NCBI GenBank assembly: GCA_028571685.1
Contig: CM053141.1
Span: 52,016,333 to 52,080,332, forward strand
Direction of reading: 5' to 3'
Length of the DNA stretch: 64,000 bases
From: Heterohyrax brucei
Lineage: Eukaryota > Chordata > Mammalia > Hyracoidea > Procaviidae
In this document: positions 34,431 through 45,679 of the stretch, piece by piece
Position numbering within the stretch: the stretch's first letter is position 1
Layout: every line of letters starts with the position of its first letter
The notes under the pieces: generated by a model
The model's input: the letters and a program-made list of their open reading frames with translations, nothing else
Database searches by the model: none
What the model was told of the DNA's origin: nothing
Translations under genes and position numbers: made by a program

Positions 34431-34935
34431 CTGGATTCTGGCTATCACTCACCGTCTCAAAATTTTGACTGGAAGCCCCCTAGCCCTGTAGCAACATTGA
34501 GGGGTGTAGCTCTACCCTTCCAAACCCCTCAAGTCATGGCCATACCTTTGAGGCTGAGGCGGCTCAGTTTCTCCTGCTCTCTGTTTCTCCAGCTTCTGCT
34601 TCCTCTGGCCTCCTGGTCCAGTCCTCAGGCTTGCATCTATCCTGTTGTTTTCCTCACCAGGTTAGGTTAGCAATTAAAAACAAATCACACCCCTTGCTGT
34701 GGTGTTGATTCTGATCTATAGTGACTTTATAAACAGAGTAAAACTACTCTGTAGAGTCTCCCAGGAGTGCCCTAGCATCACCACCTGGGGCTTGTGGAAT
34801 GTGGAAGTCCTATCTTTCCCTGCAAATTGGAGGTAATTTGAAACAATGCCTCTCAGGCCCTTGATCTTAAGCATCCCTCACCCTGGGGCTTTTCAGTCTC
34901 TGGTTTCAGGTGTAGGGGCATTACTTGTATTATTT
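34431..34935. other. Unclassified moderately GC-rich block with SINE tail inserted
   Basis: Reads like a decayed repeat or LTR (CCTCAAGTCATGGCC, CTCCTGCTCTCTGTTTCTCC) interrupted at 34682-34776 by an antisense AfroSINE fragment. Family unknown. Confidence 0.35.
34682..34776 (-). repeat. AfroSINE fragment
   Basis: Antisense tail and body (GTGGTGTTGATTCTGATC, CTCTGTAGAGTCTCCCAGG). Confidence 0.75.
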
Positions 34936-35029
34936 TTTTCCCTTTTTTAATTTTGAAATTTATCTGCAGATTTGAAATGATATACAATTAAAACCATTTT
35001 ACAATTAAAAAAAAAAAGGATGTTTTCCG

Positions 35030-35420
35030 GGGACATTTTCTTCTGAGACGGAGGAAGTACTCCAAAGCCATAAGCAAGATCAACAAGAAAAAATGCATAC
35101 CTAGACTCACCACAGTAAAACTGCAACATACTGGAAAAAAAAAGACAATCTTGGAATCAACTAGAAAGAACAGACAGATTCACATGCAAAGGAAGGACAA
35201 CTAGGTTATACCAGATTATTGCAGACTTCTGTTTATCAACATTGAGAATAGAGAATAGAAGAATTTTTTTTTTTTTTTAAGTAAACATAACTGTCAACCT
35301 GGAATTCTACAACCAAATTAACTATCATCCAATGGAGTGTGATTAAAGATATAATCAGACATATACAGAGTGATTTAATTCAGACATCACTACTTCAGTG
35401 TAAATTCAATTGCTGAAATG
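35030..35420 (+). repeat. Old L1/HAL1 ORF1 fragment
   Basis: CTAGACTCACCACAGTAAAA, AGGTTATACCAG, TAACTGTCAACCTGGAATTC and ATATAATCAGACATATACAG follow L1 ORF1 C-terminal DNA in order. Heavily diverged. Confidence 0.65.
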
Positions 35421-35728
35421 CAGTAAATGGATATCTGATGGGCTTATTGGGAATTAGTTAAATAAAGTTCTTCAGAAGCCTAGGTCATGTGTCTTCAGTA
35501 AACACTTGATGCTTTGACTTGATAAAGAGAGATCTCTGCTGCTTCTCCAAAGACATCACCACAACCCGAGTCATCCAAGGGTAAGAACATATCTTTCAGA
35601 TCTCTTCTTGGTCTCTATTCTCTGCTCACATGTATGCATGCATGCGTGACACAGATGCTTATCTTTTGTTTAATTCTAGAAATCATCTTTTTCAGAAATC
35701 ATTATGTTCTTACTAACTACAACCTGAC

Positions 35729-35784
35729 ATCAAAAACCAAACCACATCCACTACTGTCAAGTAGATTCTGACTCATAGTGATCT
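35729..35784 (-). repeat. AfroSINE tail fragment
   Basis: AAAAACCAAACCACATCCAC then GATTCTGACTCATAGTGATC. Confidence 0.8.
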
Positions 35785-35900
35785 TAACCCTGGTACTGCA
35801 GTGGTTAAGAGTTGCAGCTGCTAACCAAAAGATCAACAGTTCAAATCTGCCAGGCACTCCTTGGAAACGTTATGGGGCAGTTCTCCTCTGACCTATAAGC
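35785..35900 (+). repeat. AfroSINE 5' part, head to head with the preceding
   Basis: ACTGCAGTGGTTAAGAGTTG to GGGGCAGTTCTCCTCTGACC. Confidence 0.85.
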
Positions 35901-36861
35901 TACAACCTGATAGATGACTGAATTCCCACTATTTGATGGGTATATTTTTACTTTATTAAAAAAACAAAAAAAGTGAAAACTTAAGACTCAGCTGAGGTTC
36001 ACCAAATTCAGCTAGAATAATATTTCCTTTGCCAGTCTTTAGAAACCTTCAGCCACAAACCATCTCCAGTAAACAAACAACTCAAAGTGAAATTATTCAT
36101 GAATGTAAGTCTTTTGATCATGTTTTCAGTTGGCATATGAAGTAGCTAACAGGAAGCAAACAATATTCAGGGAAAAGAAAGACTATTTTTCTCAATTGGT
36201 GCTGAGAAATTGTAATGTGTGAATTGTGAGGAGCTGTGTGAGAAAATCCTGAGCATAGATGTGTCTTGTGTTTTTGTTAAAAATCTGTCAGCTAGGCATT
36301 CCTTAGTTGAGTAGTGGACAGGCCATAACATACTCTCTTCCTTTGAGTGTCTGACACAGCTGCAATGGCTTCTTCCGTATACACAAAAGGCAAATGAAAG
36401 GACAAAATGAGACTCTAAGAAGCTGCAGTTTCTAGGTGGGGTTTAAATATTGTGAGTCAGACAACAGTAGGAAAATGAAGAGGACTTAGGCTCAGAGTGC
36501 AGAACATTTTAGGTGCTGCAGTGGGGCTTGTGGAGACCTTCCGTGACAGCTAGATTTTGGTTAAGACAGAGGAAAAGAATACACTTTCAGTGAAAAAACT
36601 GAAAGTGGAGGGAGGTTTCTGACTCATAGATGGATAGGGAGGCCACTGTGCAAAACCTGGGAGGGAAGAAACCTAAGACAGAAGGGCCAGGGAATAAAAT
36701 TGTGAGCCAGGAGATACTGATAGTATACAAGAAGGGAGATCCCTTACTCAGTTCAGGGTGCAGTGAAATCCAAGGGTAAATAAAAACAATAGGAATAAGA
36801 ATGCTTTGAGAAATTAACATAGGCTCTATATGTTAACATAAATATACGCATATATATGGGG
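35901..36861. other. Intergenic, no feature seen
   Basis: No repeat or gene recognised. Confidence 0.55.
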
Positions 36862-37017
36862 TTGTTGTTAGGTGTTGCTGAGTAGGTTCTGACTCATAGC
36901 CACCCTATAGGTCAGAGTAGAAGTGATCCATAGAATTTACAAGGAACACTTGGTGGATTTGAACCGCTGACCTCTTGGTTAACAGCGAGCACTTCACCAC
37001 TACATCACCAGGGTTTT
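36862..37017 (-). repeat. AfroSINE copy (cluster member 1)
   Basis: Antisense, GCTGAGTAGGTTCTGACTC to CACTACATCACCAGGGTTTT. Confidence 0.9.
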
Positions 37018-37044
37018 CATGCATACATATACACGACAATATAC

Positions 37045-37187
37045 TATACCCATTGCCATAGAATCTACTGACCCCGTAAGATAGAGCATAACTGCCCTAT
37101 AGAGTTTCTAAGGAATGACTGGTAGATTCAAACTGCTGGCCTTTTGGTTAGCAGCTGAACTTTTAACCACTGTGCTGCCAGGGCTCC
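37045..37187 (-). repeat. AfroSINE copy (cluster member 2)
   Basis: Antisense, ACCCATTGCCATAGAATC to ACCACTGTGCTGCCAGGGCT. Confidence 0.9.
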
Positions 37188-37197
37188 ATGATCGTGT

Positions 37198-37356
37198 AAA
37201 TAAAACTCATTGCCCTCAAGTCGATTCCAACTCATAGCAACCCTATAGGACAGAGCAGAACTGCCCCACAGTTTCCAAGGAGATCCTGGAGGATCTAAAC
37301 CACCAACATTTTGGTTAGCAGCCATAGAACTTAACCCCTACCCTACCAGGGTTTCC
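37198..37356 (-). repeat. AfroSINE copy (cluster member 3)
   Basis: Antisense, CATTGCCCTCAAGTCGATTC (keeps the TCGA of the tail) to CTACCAGGGTTTCC. Among the less diverged copies. Confidence 0.92.
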
Positions 37357-37383
37357 TGACAACCTAAATATACCTACTAATTT

Positions 37384-37585
37384 ATGACTAGTGGCACAGA
37401 GGTTAAAACATTCAGCTTCTAACTGCAAGATTGCTAGTGTGAGACCACCAGCAGCTCTATGGAAGAAGAGGCGTGGCAGTCTGCTTCCATAAGGAAACCT
37501 TGGCAACCTTGTGGGGGTAATTCTACTCTGTCCTGCAGAGTTATAAAAAGTCAGAATAGACCAGACAGCAGTGGGTTTGGGGGTT
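37384..37585 (+). repeat. AfroSINE copy, long variant (cluster member 4)
   Basis: GTGGCACAGAGGTTAAAACA, then GGCGTGGCAGTCTGCTTCC, to AGTCAGAATAGACCAGACAG. Confidence 0.88.
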
Positions 37586-37596
37586 ATTAAACTATA

Positions 37597-37790
37597 GGAG
37601 TCCTTGAGTAGTGCAAATGGTTAAGTGCTCAGCTAATAACTAAGCTGATGGTTTAAACCCATTCAGAGTGCTTGGAAGAAAGGCATGGTGATCTGCTTCT
37701 GAGAGGTCATAGCCATGGAAAGTCGATGGCACTTAGTTCTACTCTTTAACGTATGGAGTTGCCGTTAGTCAGAATCAACTCCACAGTGAC
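37597..37790 (+). repeat. AfroSINE copy, long variant (cluster member 5)
   Basis: GCAAATGGTTAAGTGCTCAG, middle GGTGATCTGCTTCTGAGAGG, tail AGTCAGAATCAACTCCACAG. Confidence 0.88.
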
Positions 37791-38902
37791 ATGTTATATT
37801 ATTAAATTTTAAAACATATCTTTATCTACTTACCACTCTAACTGTATTTTCATTAATTATTTCACTTTTTTCTCTCACCTTCCACCCATTCCTGTGAGTT
37901 ATCCTCTAGGTCACCACTTGTCTTTAAGGAGGGAAACGATCAAAAGAATAAGAGAAAAACATTTCCCTGGCTTGGGTTGCTAAAGTACTACGCTCATGCG
38001 AAACCAATACTTGAATTTCATCTAGAATGAGGACTGTTGGTGCAAAGATGGAAGAGGTATTGCTGAGGGCCCAAGGGAGACAAACCCAAGTCACATCCAC
38101 TTTCACGTGCATAAACAGAACGTATTGCCAAAGCACAGGTGTGATGCTGGCTGAACTTCCATCTGTGAGTGTATACTTTCCCCCTCTGGACCAGGCAGCA
38201 TTGTGCCTGAGGATCACAAGTGACCTATGTCAGAGCTCCAGGACCTGTTCCACAGCAGTGGATAATGGCACTCTTGAAATTCTCAGAGCACAGGACATGC
38301 TTTGGATAAAAACTATGTGGGACAGGGGTGATATGGAAGAGAGCCATGAACTGTAGGAAAGCACCCTCCAGTTACAGAGCCTTCCGTAACATCAGAGAAA
38401 CAACATCTCAATGTGCCCTTAGAAATAGTGTTTTGCAGAAGTTCATTTAAAAAGAAATTCTCTTTTAGTGTTGAGAAAAAAATGGAGTAAAAGTAAAATA
38501 ATTGATCTGTTTAGTGAAGTGTAGCAATGTTAACATTCCAATTTAGCTTTATTTTTGGCTAGTTATGAAATTCTCAGCATGGGGAAGTAAATGATAATTT
38601 AAAACTATAACTTGAAAGCCAGGATACATGTGTGCCACTTAAGATAAACCAAAATATTTTGAAATTATGCCAGTAATCCATGTCATTATTGAAAAACTCT
38701 TAACAAAAAAAAAATGATTAAAAATGTCCATAATGATGCCATCCAGACATAACTACTCTTAACATTTTTGTATATGTGCTTTCCTAGCACATTATGAAAT
38801 ACACACATTCAAGAATCTAACTTTAGAAGAGTTTGATTTCAGGCTCTCTCTTCAGCTCACAAAACCATGATGAACATCACAAAATGGGAGACATAGTGAA
38901 GG
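37791..38902. other. Intergenic, no feature seen
   Basis: Open stretches on both strands around 37924-38356 (97 and 109 codons) have no family resemblance. The moderate GC at 38000-38380 could be an old unclassified repeat. Confidence 0.45.
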
Positions 38903-39141
38903 CTGGTTGTAGTAGTCAGGATTATGTCAACTTGGCTACTACATATCTGGCTGCTGTATTAAGTGGCAGGGCGGGGTTTGTGGTGGCTCCCTGTCCCTCG
39001 GCTCACATCTCGCGACCTTTCACTACGGCTGCTGGTCGCTCACGTGGCCAGGAGCTCCTGCTCTCTTCTTCCAGCGTCTCGTTCCGGGACTTGAGCTAGC
39101 AGCTGTTGGACTCATCAGTCCTTACAGTCGGCACTTGAGAG

Positions 39142-39230
39142 TCCTGCTCCCTGACCTGCTGATCCTGAGTTCGCCAGCCTCTGCCCACTCCTGCTCCCTG
39201 ACCTGCTGATCCTGGTTTTGCCAGCCTCTG
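39142..39230 (+). repeat. Tandem repeat within the LTR, 47-base period
   Basis: TCCTGCTCCCTGACCTGCTG... ending in GCCAGCCTCTG occurs at 39142-39183 and 39189-39230 with only a few changes; a degenerate third unit lies at about 39294-39330. Confidence 0.9.
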
Positions 39231-39402
39231 TCGCTTCGTCTCACCACCAGCTTGGGATCCACTGACCTACACAACCGGTGATCTAGAACTCTGGTCTCTG
39301 ACTTGCTGACCTTGGGTTCCTCAGCTTCCGTGGACACGTGAGGCTAGTGCCAGAGCTTGGGACATTCAGCTCTGTGATTACGTGAGCTGTTTCCTATATT
39401 TG

Positions 39403-39425
39403 TATCTATCTATCTATCTATCTAT
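39403..39425 (+). repeat. TATC microsatellite
   Basis: Five to six TATC units within the LTR, followed by TATATA. Confidence 0.95.
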
Positions 39426-39501
39426 ATATTATAAATCTTTCCTTGTACCTACACATGTTACTGGTTTTGCTTCCCTAGAAAACCCAGCCTAAGACACTGG
39501 T

Positions 39502-40171
39502 ATAGTGCACGCAACGAGTAAGTCAGAAAAACCTCTTTGACATATCCAGACACCTTATAGGATGAAGTTCCTAGGAGAAAACATAAAGAACCATAGTCTC
39601 GGGGGATGTCTACATCAACTGGCACAACACAGTTCCTAAAGTCAAAGTTCTTTGGTGTCCTACCTTGGTGAGTAGCACCTGAGGCCTTAGGAGCTTGCAA
39701 GGGACCATCTATAGGTCAACTTTTGGTCTCTTCCCATCTGGATTGAGGGAGACTGAAAGAGACCAAAAACTCAAAGGAGCAATAACTCCAAAGGATGAAT
39801 AGACAGTATGAACTGCAGACTATATTACATGACACCAAGACCAGCAGACCTAGATAGTGTCAGGCTACCACAACCAACCACTCTAGCCTGGATCACAACA
39901 GAGGGTTCTGGATAAAGTGAGAGAAAATTATAGGGGGAAAAAAAAAATCAAATTCACAAAAAAGATGGCTTGCTGGTCTGATAAAGACTGGAGGAGCTCC
40001 TGAGACCACAGTCCTAAGACACCCTTTAACCTGGAAATTAAGCCATTCTGGGAGACCACCTCCCAGCCAAAGATACCCGTAAGATAAATAATGACACCAA
40101 AGTGGAACGTTTTCCTCAAGACTATCAAATGGGAAACTAATTGGTTCTGTAAACTTTCACCTAAAGCATGA
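39502..40171. other. Unclassified repeat-like block
   Basis: Reads like interspersed repeat DNA (CCACTCTAGCCTGGATCAC, GGTTCTGGATAAAGTGAGAG, CCAGCCAAAGATACCCG) but I cannot assign a family. No gene. Confidence 0.35.
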
Positions 40172-40912
40172 TGCCATGGAATGAATTGTGTCTCCCCAAA
40201 AATGTATGTAACAACTTGGCTGGGCCATGATTTCTAGTATTTTGTGATTGTACTCCACTTTGTGATTTTCCTATGCTATAAATCCTAATCTCTGTTTAAG
40301 GTTAATAGATTACCAAAACTCAAAACCAAATTTACCATCATTGAATTGACTCCAACTCATAGCGGCCCTGTAGGAGAGAGTAAAACTGCCCCATAGAGTT
40401 TCCAAGAAGCACCTGGAACATTCAAGCTGACAACTTTTTGGTTAGCAGCCATAGCACTTAACCACTATACCACCAGGGTTTCTGGTTAATAGATTAGATT
40501 ATGTTAAAGAGGATTAGGGTTGGATTGTAATACCCTTCCTAAGATCACCGCCCTACTCCACCTTAAGGAGTGTCTCCGTGGAGTATGGCTTGCACCACCT
40601 CTTATCCTACAAGAGATAGAAGTAAAAGGAAGAGAGAAGCAAGAGGAGAGTTGGGAACCTCCTACTACCAAAAAGCAGTGCCAGGAACAGAGAGAATCCT
40701 TTGGAAAGGACCCAAGATCCCTAAGCATCAGAAGCTTCTAGTCCAGGGAGACTGATGACAAAGACATTCCTCTAGAGCTAGCACAGAAGGCCTTTCCCAG
40801 GAGCTGACACCCTGAATTTGAACTTTTGGCCTACTGGACTGTAACAAAATAAAATTTTTCTTTTTAAAGCCAACCATTTGTAGTATCTCTGTTACAGCTG
40901 CCTTAGATGAAT
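40172..40912 (+). mobile_element. MaLR-like solo LTR with SINE insertion (fossil)
   Basis: TGCCATGGAATGAATTG ... CTGCCTTAGATGAATAA, collinear with the copies at 31590 and 10104; AATAAA near 40848. Interrupted by the SINE at 40313-40483. Confidence 0.85.
40313..40483 (-). repeat. AfroSINE inserted in the LTR, perfect duplication
   Basis: Flanked by GGTTAATAGATTA at 40300-40312 and 40484-40496 (13/13); full antisense SINE. Confidence 0.95.
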
Positions 40913-40952
40913 AATAATCATAATAATATTGTAATAATAATAATCTAGGAAT
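40910..40952 (+). repeat. AAT-rich simple repeat
   Basis: ATAATAATCATAATAATATT... at the LTR 3' edge. Confidence 0.85.
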
Positions 40953-41309
40953 GGGTTTCTACAGTTGGGCTGTGCCCCAAATCTGGGTTCAGTCAGAGGT
41001 GGTCAGATGTCCTCCAAATAGACAGTCCCAACCAGTAGACCAGGGAAGATGAGTTATGGGCTGGCATGCAAATATAATTATTAAAAATATGAGTTCACTC
41101 AAAAAAAAGAAGATGAATTAGAATGGTATGAATAAACTCGATACCTACTAAATTTTTTTTTAAAAAAGTATTTCTTCAGATAATACTTTGTGGCAATTAC
41201 CATATTAGATTTTCTTTTAAAGAAATCAGTTTTCTAGTTTATACAGAGAAGGTTTGGGGCATGATTTGCATAATTTTTATTGACTTAATTTGACTTTACT
41301 GTTTGCATC

Positions 41310-41475
41310 AGTTAGCAACTGCCACAAGACTGCTCGGTAACAAGTGTACCCCAAATTTAGTGGTTTAAAACAACAAGCACTTATTCAACCATTCGTGTGT
41401 CTGTGGATGGGCTAGGCTGAGCTTGGCTCTAAGTTGCAAGTTGAATTCAGGTCTGCCCTATGTCTCTTGCTCTTA
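41310..41475 (-). repeat. Old MaLR/MLT-type LTR fragment (fossil)
   Basis: TACCCCAAATTTAGTGGTTT and AACAACAAGCACTTATTC resemble the antisense end of ancient MaLR-type LTRs. Confidence 0.5.
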
Positions 41476-41484
41476 TGAAGAGGA

Positions 41485-41812
41485 CTACCTAGTGCTGTCA
41501 TAACAAAGGAAAAACATAAGTGGATGGCTTTAAAGAACCTAATTTTATTTTATTTGTTTACAGTTTTGGAGGCTAAAAGGATAAATCAGCATCTCTGCCA
41601 AGCTCACTTCCTATGGGATTTTTCATACAGCGTCTACTGACAATGTTGGTGTTCCTTTGCTTATAGATGGGTTACACACATGGCACCTGTCTTCCCTGTG
41701 TGTGTGTCTTTGTCTGTTTTGCTCTTTTTATAGGTCACTTTTCAGAAATGACTAGGTTTAGGACCCACCCTCAATGGTTAAGCCCAAAGTCAAAGGATAG
41801 GAGTGTACGTTT
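41485..41812 (-). repeat. Old MaLR-type LTR fragment, second (fossil)
   Basis: GTGCTGTCATAACAAAGG, ACAGTTTTGGAGGCTAAAAG, TTATAGGTCAC and GGACCCACCCTCAATGG keep the antisense order of MST/MLT1-like LTRs. Confidence 0.55.
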
Positions 41813-41880
41813 GTTTTAGTCAGCTAGTGTTGCTTTAACAGAGATATCACAAGTGGCTGACTTTAAAAAGAGAAGCGTTA
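41813..41880 (-). repeat. Fragment of the Afrotherian MaLR-like LTR (fossil)
   Basis: GTTTTAGTCAGCTAGTGTTG matches the antisense ends of the 7492 and 31590 copies; only about 70 bases remain. Confidence 0.75.
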
Positions 41881-42261
41881 TGTTGTCAATTTTTGAGCAA
41901 TAATTTAATCTATCCAATTAAAAGTCAATAGAATATATCGTTTATTGTACATTCGCTTTGTTAACTCTTGAAGTAATTGTATAAGATTAATGTTAATGCT
42001 AATTACATTTTGATTTATGAAACTTTCCCTAGAATAATTTTTTCATGCATGATTTACTTTCACAAGATGGGAGAAGAAAAAAATATTTTTAACAAATTTA
42101 CCATCACCTGTAGCTGCAACTTCTTTTTTGTAACTGCTTTTCCATGACAGTAGCTAGAAAGAGTAGTATAATTCTAATTTCTTATTCTATGAAAAATTTT
42201 CTTTGTAAATTAGGAGAAACTTAAAAAGATAGAAAGAAAGAAAAAAAAAACCACTAAGTAT

Positions 42262-42440
42262 TTCTGGGAAACTGGTGACGTAGTAGTTAAGGTGCTACAG
42301 CTCCTAACAAAAAGCTTGGCAGTTCACACCTACGAGGTGCTCGTTGGAAACTTGAGGGATAGTTCTACTCTGTCCTATAGGGTTTCTATGAGTCAGAATT
42401 GACTCAACAACAGAGGGTTTTTTTTTTGTTTGTTTGTTTA
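42262..42440 (+). repeat. AfroSINE copy
   Basis: GACGTAGTAGTTAAGGTGCT to ATGAGTCAGAATTGACTCAA with a T-rich tail. Confidence 0.92.
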
Positions 42441-42509
42441 AGTATTCCTGAGAAAGGGTAGCATAAAGTCCAAAGGAGTCCTATCAGACATCATGAGAAG
42501 AGAGCCAGA

Positions 42510-42722
42510 TTCAGGGCTACCAGTGGCTCAGTAGGGGAATTCATATGTGGTACAAATAGTTAAAGCACTTCACTTCAAACCGAAAAGTTCTAGTTCACTC
42601 ACGGGCACCTTGGAAGAAAAGCTTGCTGACACACTTCTGAAAACTCAGCCACTGATGAAACCCTATCATGCATAGTTCTACTCTGACATTCACGTTTGCC
42701 AAGAGTTGGAGTCAATGCTAAG
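42510..42722 (+). repeat. AfroSINE copy, long variant, diverged
   Basis: GTACAAATAGTTAAAGCACT, middle GGAAGAAAAGCTTGCTGACA, tail AAGAGTTGGAGTCAATGC. Confidence 0.7.
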
Positions 42723-42872
42723 ACACCATTTTTTTTTTTTTTTTGAGGTTCTGTGGACTGTTTTTAGGGATCACAGACTAGATAAAGAGGAAGAAGGCAT
42801 TTTTATTTCTGTAGTGTCAAGTAAGAAGTTTGTGGGTGTCTGGCTACTGATTAACACTCCAACCACAGAAAA

Positions 42873-43025
42873 ACAAACACATTCCTGTTGAGCTGATTCC
42901 ATCTCACAGGACACTATAGGACAGGGTAATACAGCCTGTTTGGGTTCCCAGGGAGCACCTGGTGGATCTAAACTGCTGACCTTTTGGTTAGAAGCCATAG
43001 GTCTTACACACTACAACAACCAGGT
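42873..43025 (-). repeat. AfroSINE copy
   Basis: Antisense, TGTTGAGCTGATTCCATC to ACTACAACAACCAGG. Confidence 0.88.
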
Positions 43026-43407
43026 TTAATGCTAAACACTTCATAAAAGCACTACCCTAAACAGAAAACAAGATGACTTTACAAAGTATTCCAGTGATGT
43101 AGTTCCTCATTTCTTCCAACTTACATGCACTGTCACAGTTTTTACCTTTTTATCATGAATTTCCATCTCAACAGTCCTAAAAAGAGCACTGCTCTTTTTT
43201 CCAACACATGGAATACTTCCTGCTCAAAAACTTTGTAATTTTCTTTCTTTTTCTCTTTCTTTTTAACTCTTTCTTTCTCTTTTTGAATGAACTTTTCTTT
43301 GTACAATGCTGATTCATAGATTTGGAAGCAATATAAAATTCACTTAGTTCACACTTGTATTAGGCAGGACCACACCTAAAATAATCACATCTAATACAGA
43401 TGTGTAA

Positions 43408-43590
43408 TTAGAGCTGGTGGTTTAGTGGTTAAGTGCTACAGCTGCTAACCAGAAGTTCAGCTGTTGAAATCTTCCAGGTGCCCCCTGGAAACTCCGTGGG
43501 ACAGCTCTGCTCTCTCCTGTAGGGTTGCTATGACTCAGAATTGACTTGATAGCACTGGGTTTGATTTGATTTGATTTTTTTTTTAGGGCT
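43408..43590 (+). repeat. AfroSINE copy
   Basis: GGTTTAGTGGTTAAGTGCTA to GACTCAGAATTGACTTGATA; TTTGATTTGATTT tail. Confidence 0.92.
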
Positions 43591-43627
43591 GGAAAGCTTT
43601 TTTTTTTTTAGAAGCTTGCTAATTCAG

Positions 43628-43795
43628 AGAAACCTCAGTGGTGTGATGGTTAAGGGTTATGACTGCTGACCAAAAGGCTGGCAGTTCAAATCCTCCAGGT
43701 GCTCCTTGGAAACTCTATGGGACAGTTCTACCCTGTCTATAGGGTCTCTATGAGTCAGAATTGACTCAATGGCAGTGTGTTTCATTTGGTTTTGC
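43628..43795 (+). repeat. AfroSINE copy
   Basis: GTGTGATGGTTAAGGGTTAT to AGTCAGAATTGACTCAATGG. Confidence 0.93.
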
Positions 43796-44061
43796 TAAAT
43801 GTAGCCAATTTGGGAAGCTGGAGTGCCAAGTGATATGAGGAAACTGACCAGCATTATATATGATTATATGGGATAACATGAGCCACTGAAGGTTGATTTA
43901 AAGTGGCAGTGCTATTGTGGTCACACCTAGCCCTGATGAAATCAAGCTTAGTTTGGGGCCTGTGAGTTCTATGCTGAGCTGTAGGCTAAGACTGATTAGC
44001 TAGGACAGCCGATACCATCGCTAAAACTGCGAGCATTTAATGGAGGGTGACTGTATGTGCT

Positions 44062-44270
44062 GGAGGAACCCTCGTGGCTCAGTAGGTAAAACACGTGGCT
44101 GCTAGCCAGAAGACCGGTGGTTCTAACTAACTAGCCACTCCACTGGAGAATGATATGGCAGTTTGCTTCCATAAAAATGTGTAGCCTTGGAAACCCTATG
44201 GGGCTGCTCTATCCTATATGATAGCTGTGAGTCAGAATCAACTTGACTGCAATAGGAATTAAAAAAAAAA
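44062..44270 (+). repeat. AfroSINE copy, long variant
   Basis: GTGGCTCAGTAGGTAAAACA, CAGTTTGCTTCCATAAAAAT, tail GTGAGTCAGAATCAACTTG and an A-rich end. Confidence 0.9.
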
Positions 44271-44695
44271 GTATATATATTCCATCCACTGCCAAGTTTG
44301 CCATGCAAACTTGTTGAAGAATTCCAATCAGCAGATGTTGAACCAGTTGTCATGTCATTTCCTTTTCAAAGCTGAGAAATTCAGATCTCTGTGCTCAACA
44401 CACAAAATTTCTTCATGATCTGATTCCTGAGTACTGTATCACGTCATCTATAGCTGTATTACAACTCATCTGATGCTTTTATACAGTGGTATAATAATGT
44501 TTAACAACTAACGGCTGTCTGATGAAAAAGGGAAGCCTTTTTTTTTAACCTAAGAAAAGAGAAGTTGGCTTTATAATACTTTTGATTTCTGTGGTGTGAA
44601 TACTCTCCCAGTGTCCACTAACATAAAACCACTAAAGTTGGGTTGGAAAAAAGGGCACAGGATTGACTGTTAGGAGCCTCTGTGAGTCAGCTGTA
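44271..44695. other. Intergenic, no feature seen
   Basis: No repeat or coding signal. Confidence 0.5.
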
Positions 44696-44860
44696 ACACA
44701 CCACTGCCTCCGTGACTTCCCATTACTGTAATGTCCTCAACTTTGTTCACTCATATTCATGCTTTAAGTCTTAGCTTCACTGATACTCCCTCACTGGTTT
44801 CCCCAGCTCCATCTGAGTTATATGCTTCTACTCGGTGTTTCTGGTGTAACCTGTGGAGGG
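44696..44860 (+). repeat. Possible L2 LINE fragment
   Basis: AAGTCTTAGCTTCACTGATACTCCC-like text matches the L2 3' region pattern (short word matches only). Confidence 0.4.
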
Positions 44861-44864
44861 GTGC

Positions 44865-45525
44865 TATGATGGTTAATTTTAGGCATCCAGTTGGGTAGGC
44901 AATGGTACCCAGTTGCACGATCAGAGAGGAGCCTAGATGCTTCTAAGAAGGTAGTTAGATGTGATTAACATTGATAATCAGTTGACTTTCAGTAACTGAA
45001 ACTTGGTTTAATCAATTCTGACTGTAGTTGACCCTACAGGACAGAGCAGATCTGCCCCATGGGGTTTCTAAGGCTGTAATCCTTGGAAAAGCAGACTGCC
45101 ACATCTTTTCACTTGGAGTGACTGATGGGTTTTGGTTAGCACCCAAGCACTTAACCAGCTGCACCACTAGGGATCCTTCAAAGATTTTCCTCTCTTAAGT
45201 GAGTGGGCCTCGTCCAATCAGCGGAAGCCATTAAGAGCAAAGACCCAAGTTTCCTGAAGGAGGAAGGAATTCTGCTTTTGCGCAACCTAGAAATCTCACT
45301 GAATTACCACTCTGCTACTCCATTCTTCAGATTTTGGCTTCAAGACTGCAACAGCAACTCTTACTTAAATTTCCTGAGTGCAAACCTGTCCTACCAATTT
45401 CATCCTTGTTAGTCCCTAACCCCTCCAGCCAATTTCTTAAAATGCTCTCTCTCTATGTATGTATACACATACATACGTATATATCCTATTGGGTCTGTTT
45501 CTCTGGACAACCTTGAAGATGAAGG
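44865..45525 (+). mobile_element. MLT2-like ERV-L solo LTR with SINE insertion (fossil)
   Basis: ATGATGGTTAATTTTAGGC, TAGATGTGATTAACATTGAT, GAGTGGGCCTCGTCCAATC, AGAGCAAAGACCCAAG and GGGTCTGTTTCTCTGG follow the MLT2 LTR in order. Old and diverged. Confidence 0.8.
45000..45176 (-). repeat. AfroSINE inserted in the MLT2-like LTR, long variant
   Basis: Antisense; flanks TTCAGTAA / TTCAAAGA suggest an eroded duplication. Includes GGCTGTAATCCTTGGAAAAG. Confidence 0.85.
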
Positions 45526-45679
45526 TATTATAGCGCTATATTATTGAGTGTTCTCAGTGTTTTGCACACTAGTGTAAGTACAGAACTAATGTTGATCAGA
45601 ACAAAACTACTCAGACCATGAGCTCATTTGTTCAGCTTCTTAGAAAAGGAAGTGTGGTAGGTGTGGTGAGTGATAAGTA

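Larger units (their letters stand above)
38908..39496 (+). mobile_element. Solo LTR, ERV-L-like (fossil)
   Basis: TGTAGTAGTCAGG ... CCAGCCTAAGACA, 589 bases, flanked by CTGGT at 38903-38907 and 39497-39501 (5/5). The start (ATTATGTCAACTTGGC) resembles MLT2/ERV-L LTRs. Contains an internal 47-base tandem repeat and a TATC microsatellite. Confidence 0.85.

Noticed and set aside
37924-38356. Overlapping open frames on opposite strands (97 and 109 codons)
   Set aside because: Mutually antisense, no recognisable domain; likely chance or an old repeat.
39122-39337. 71-codon minus-strand frame with repeated residues
   Set aside because: Its repeats are simply the 47-base tandem repeat of an LTR read in one frame.
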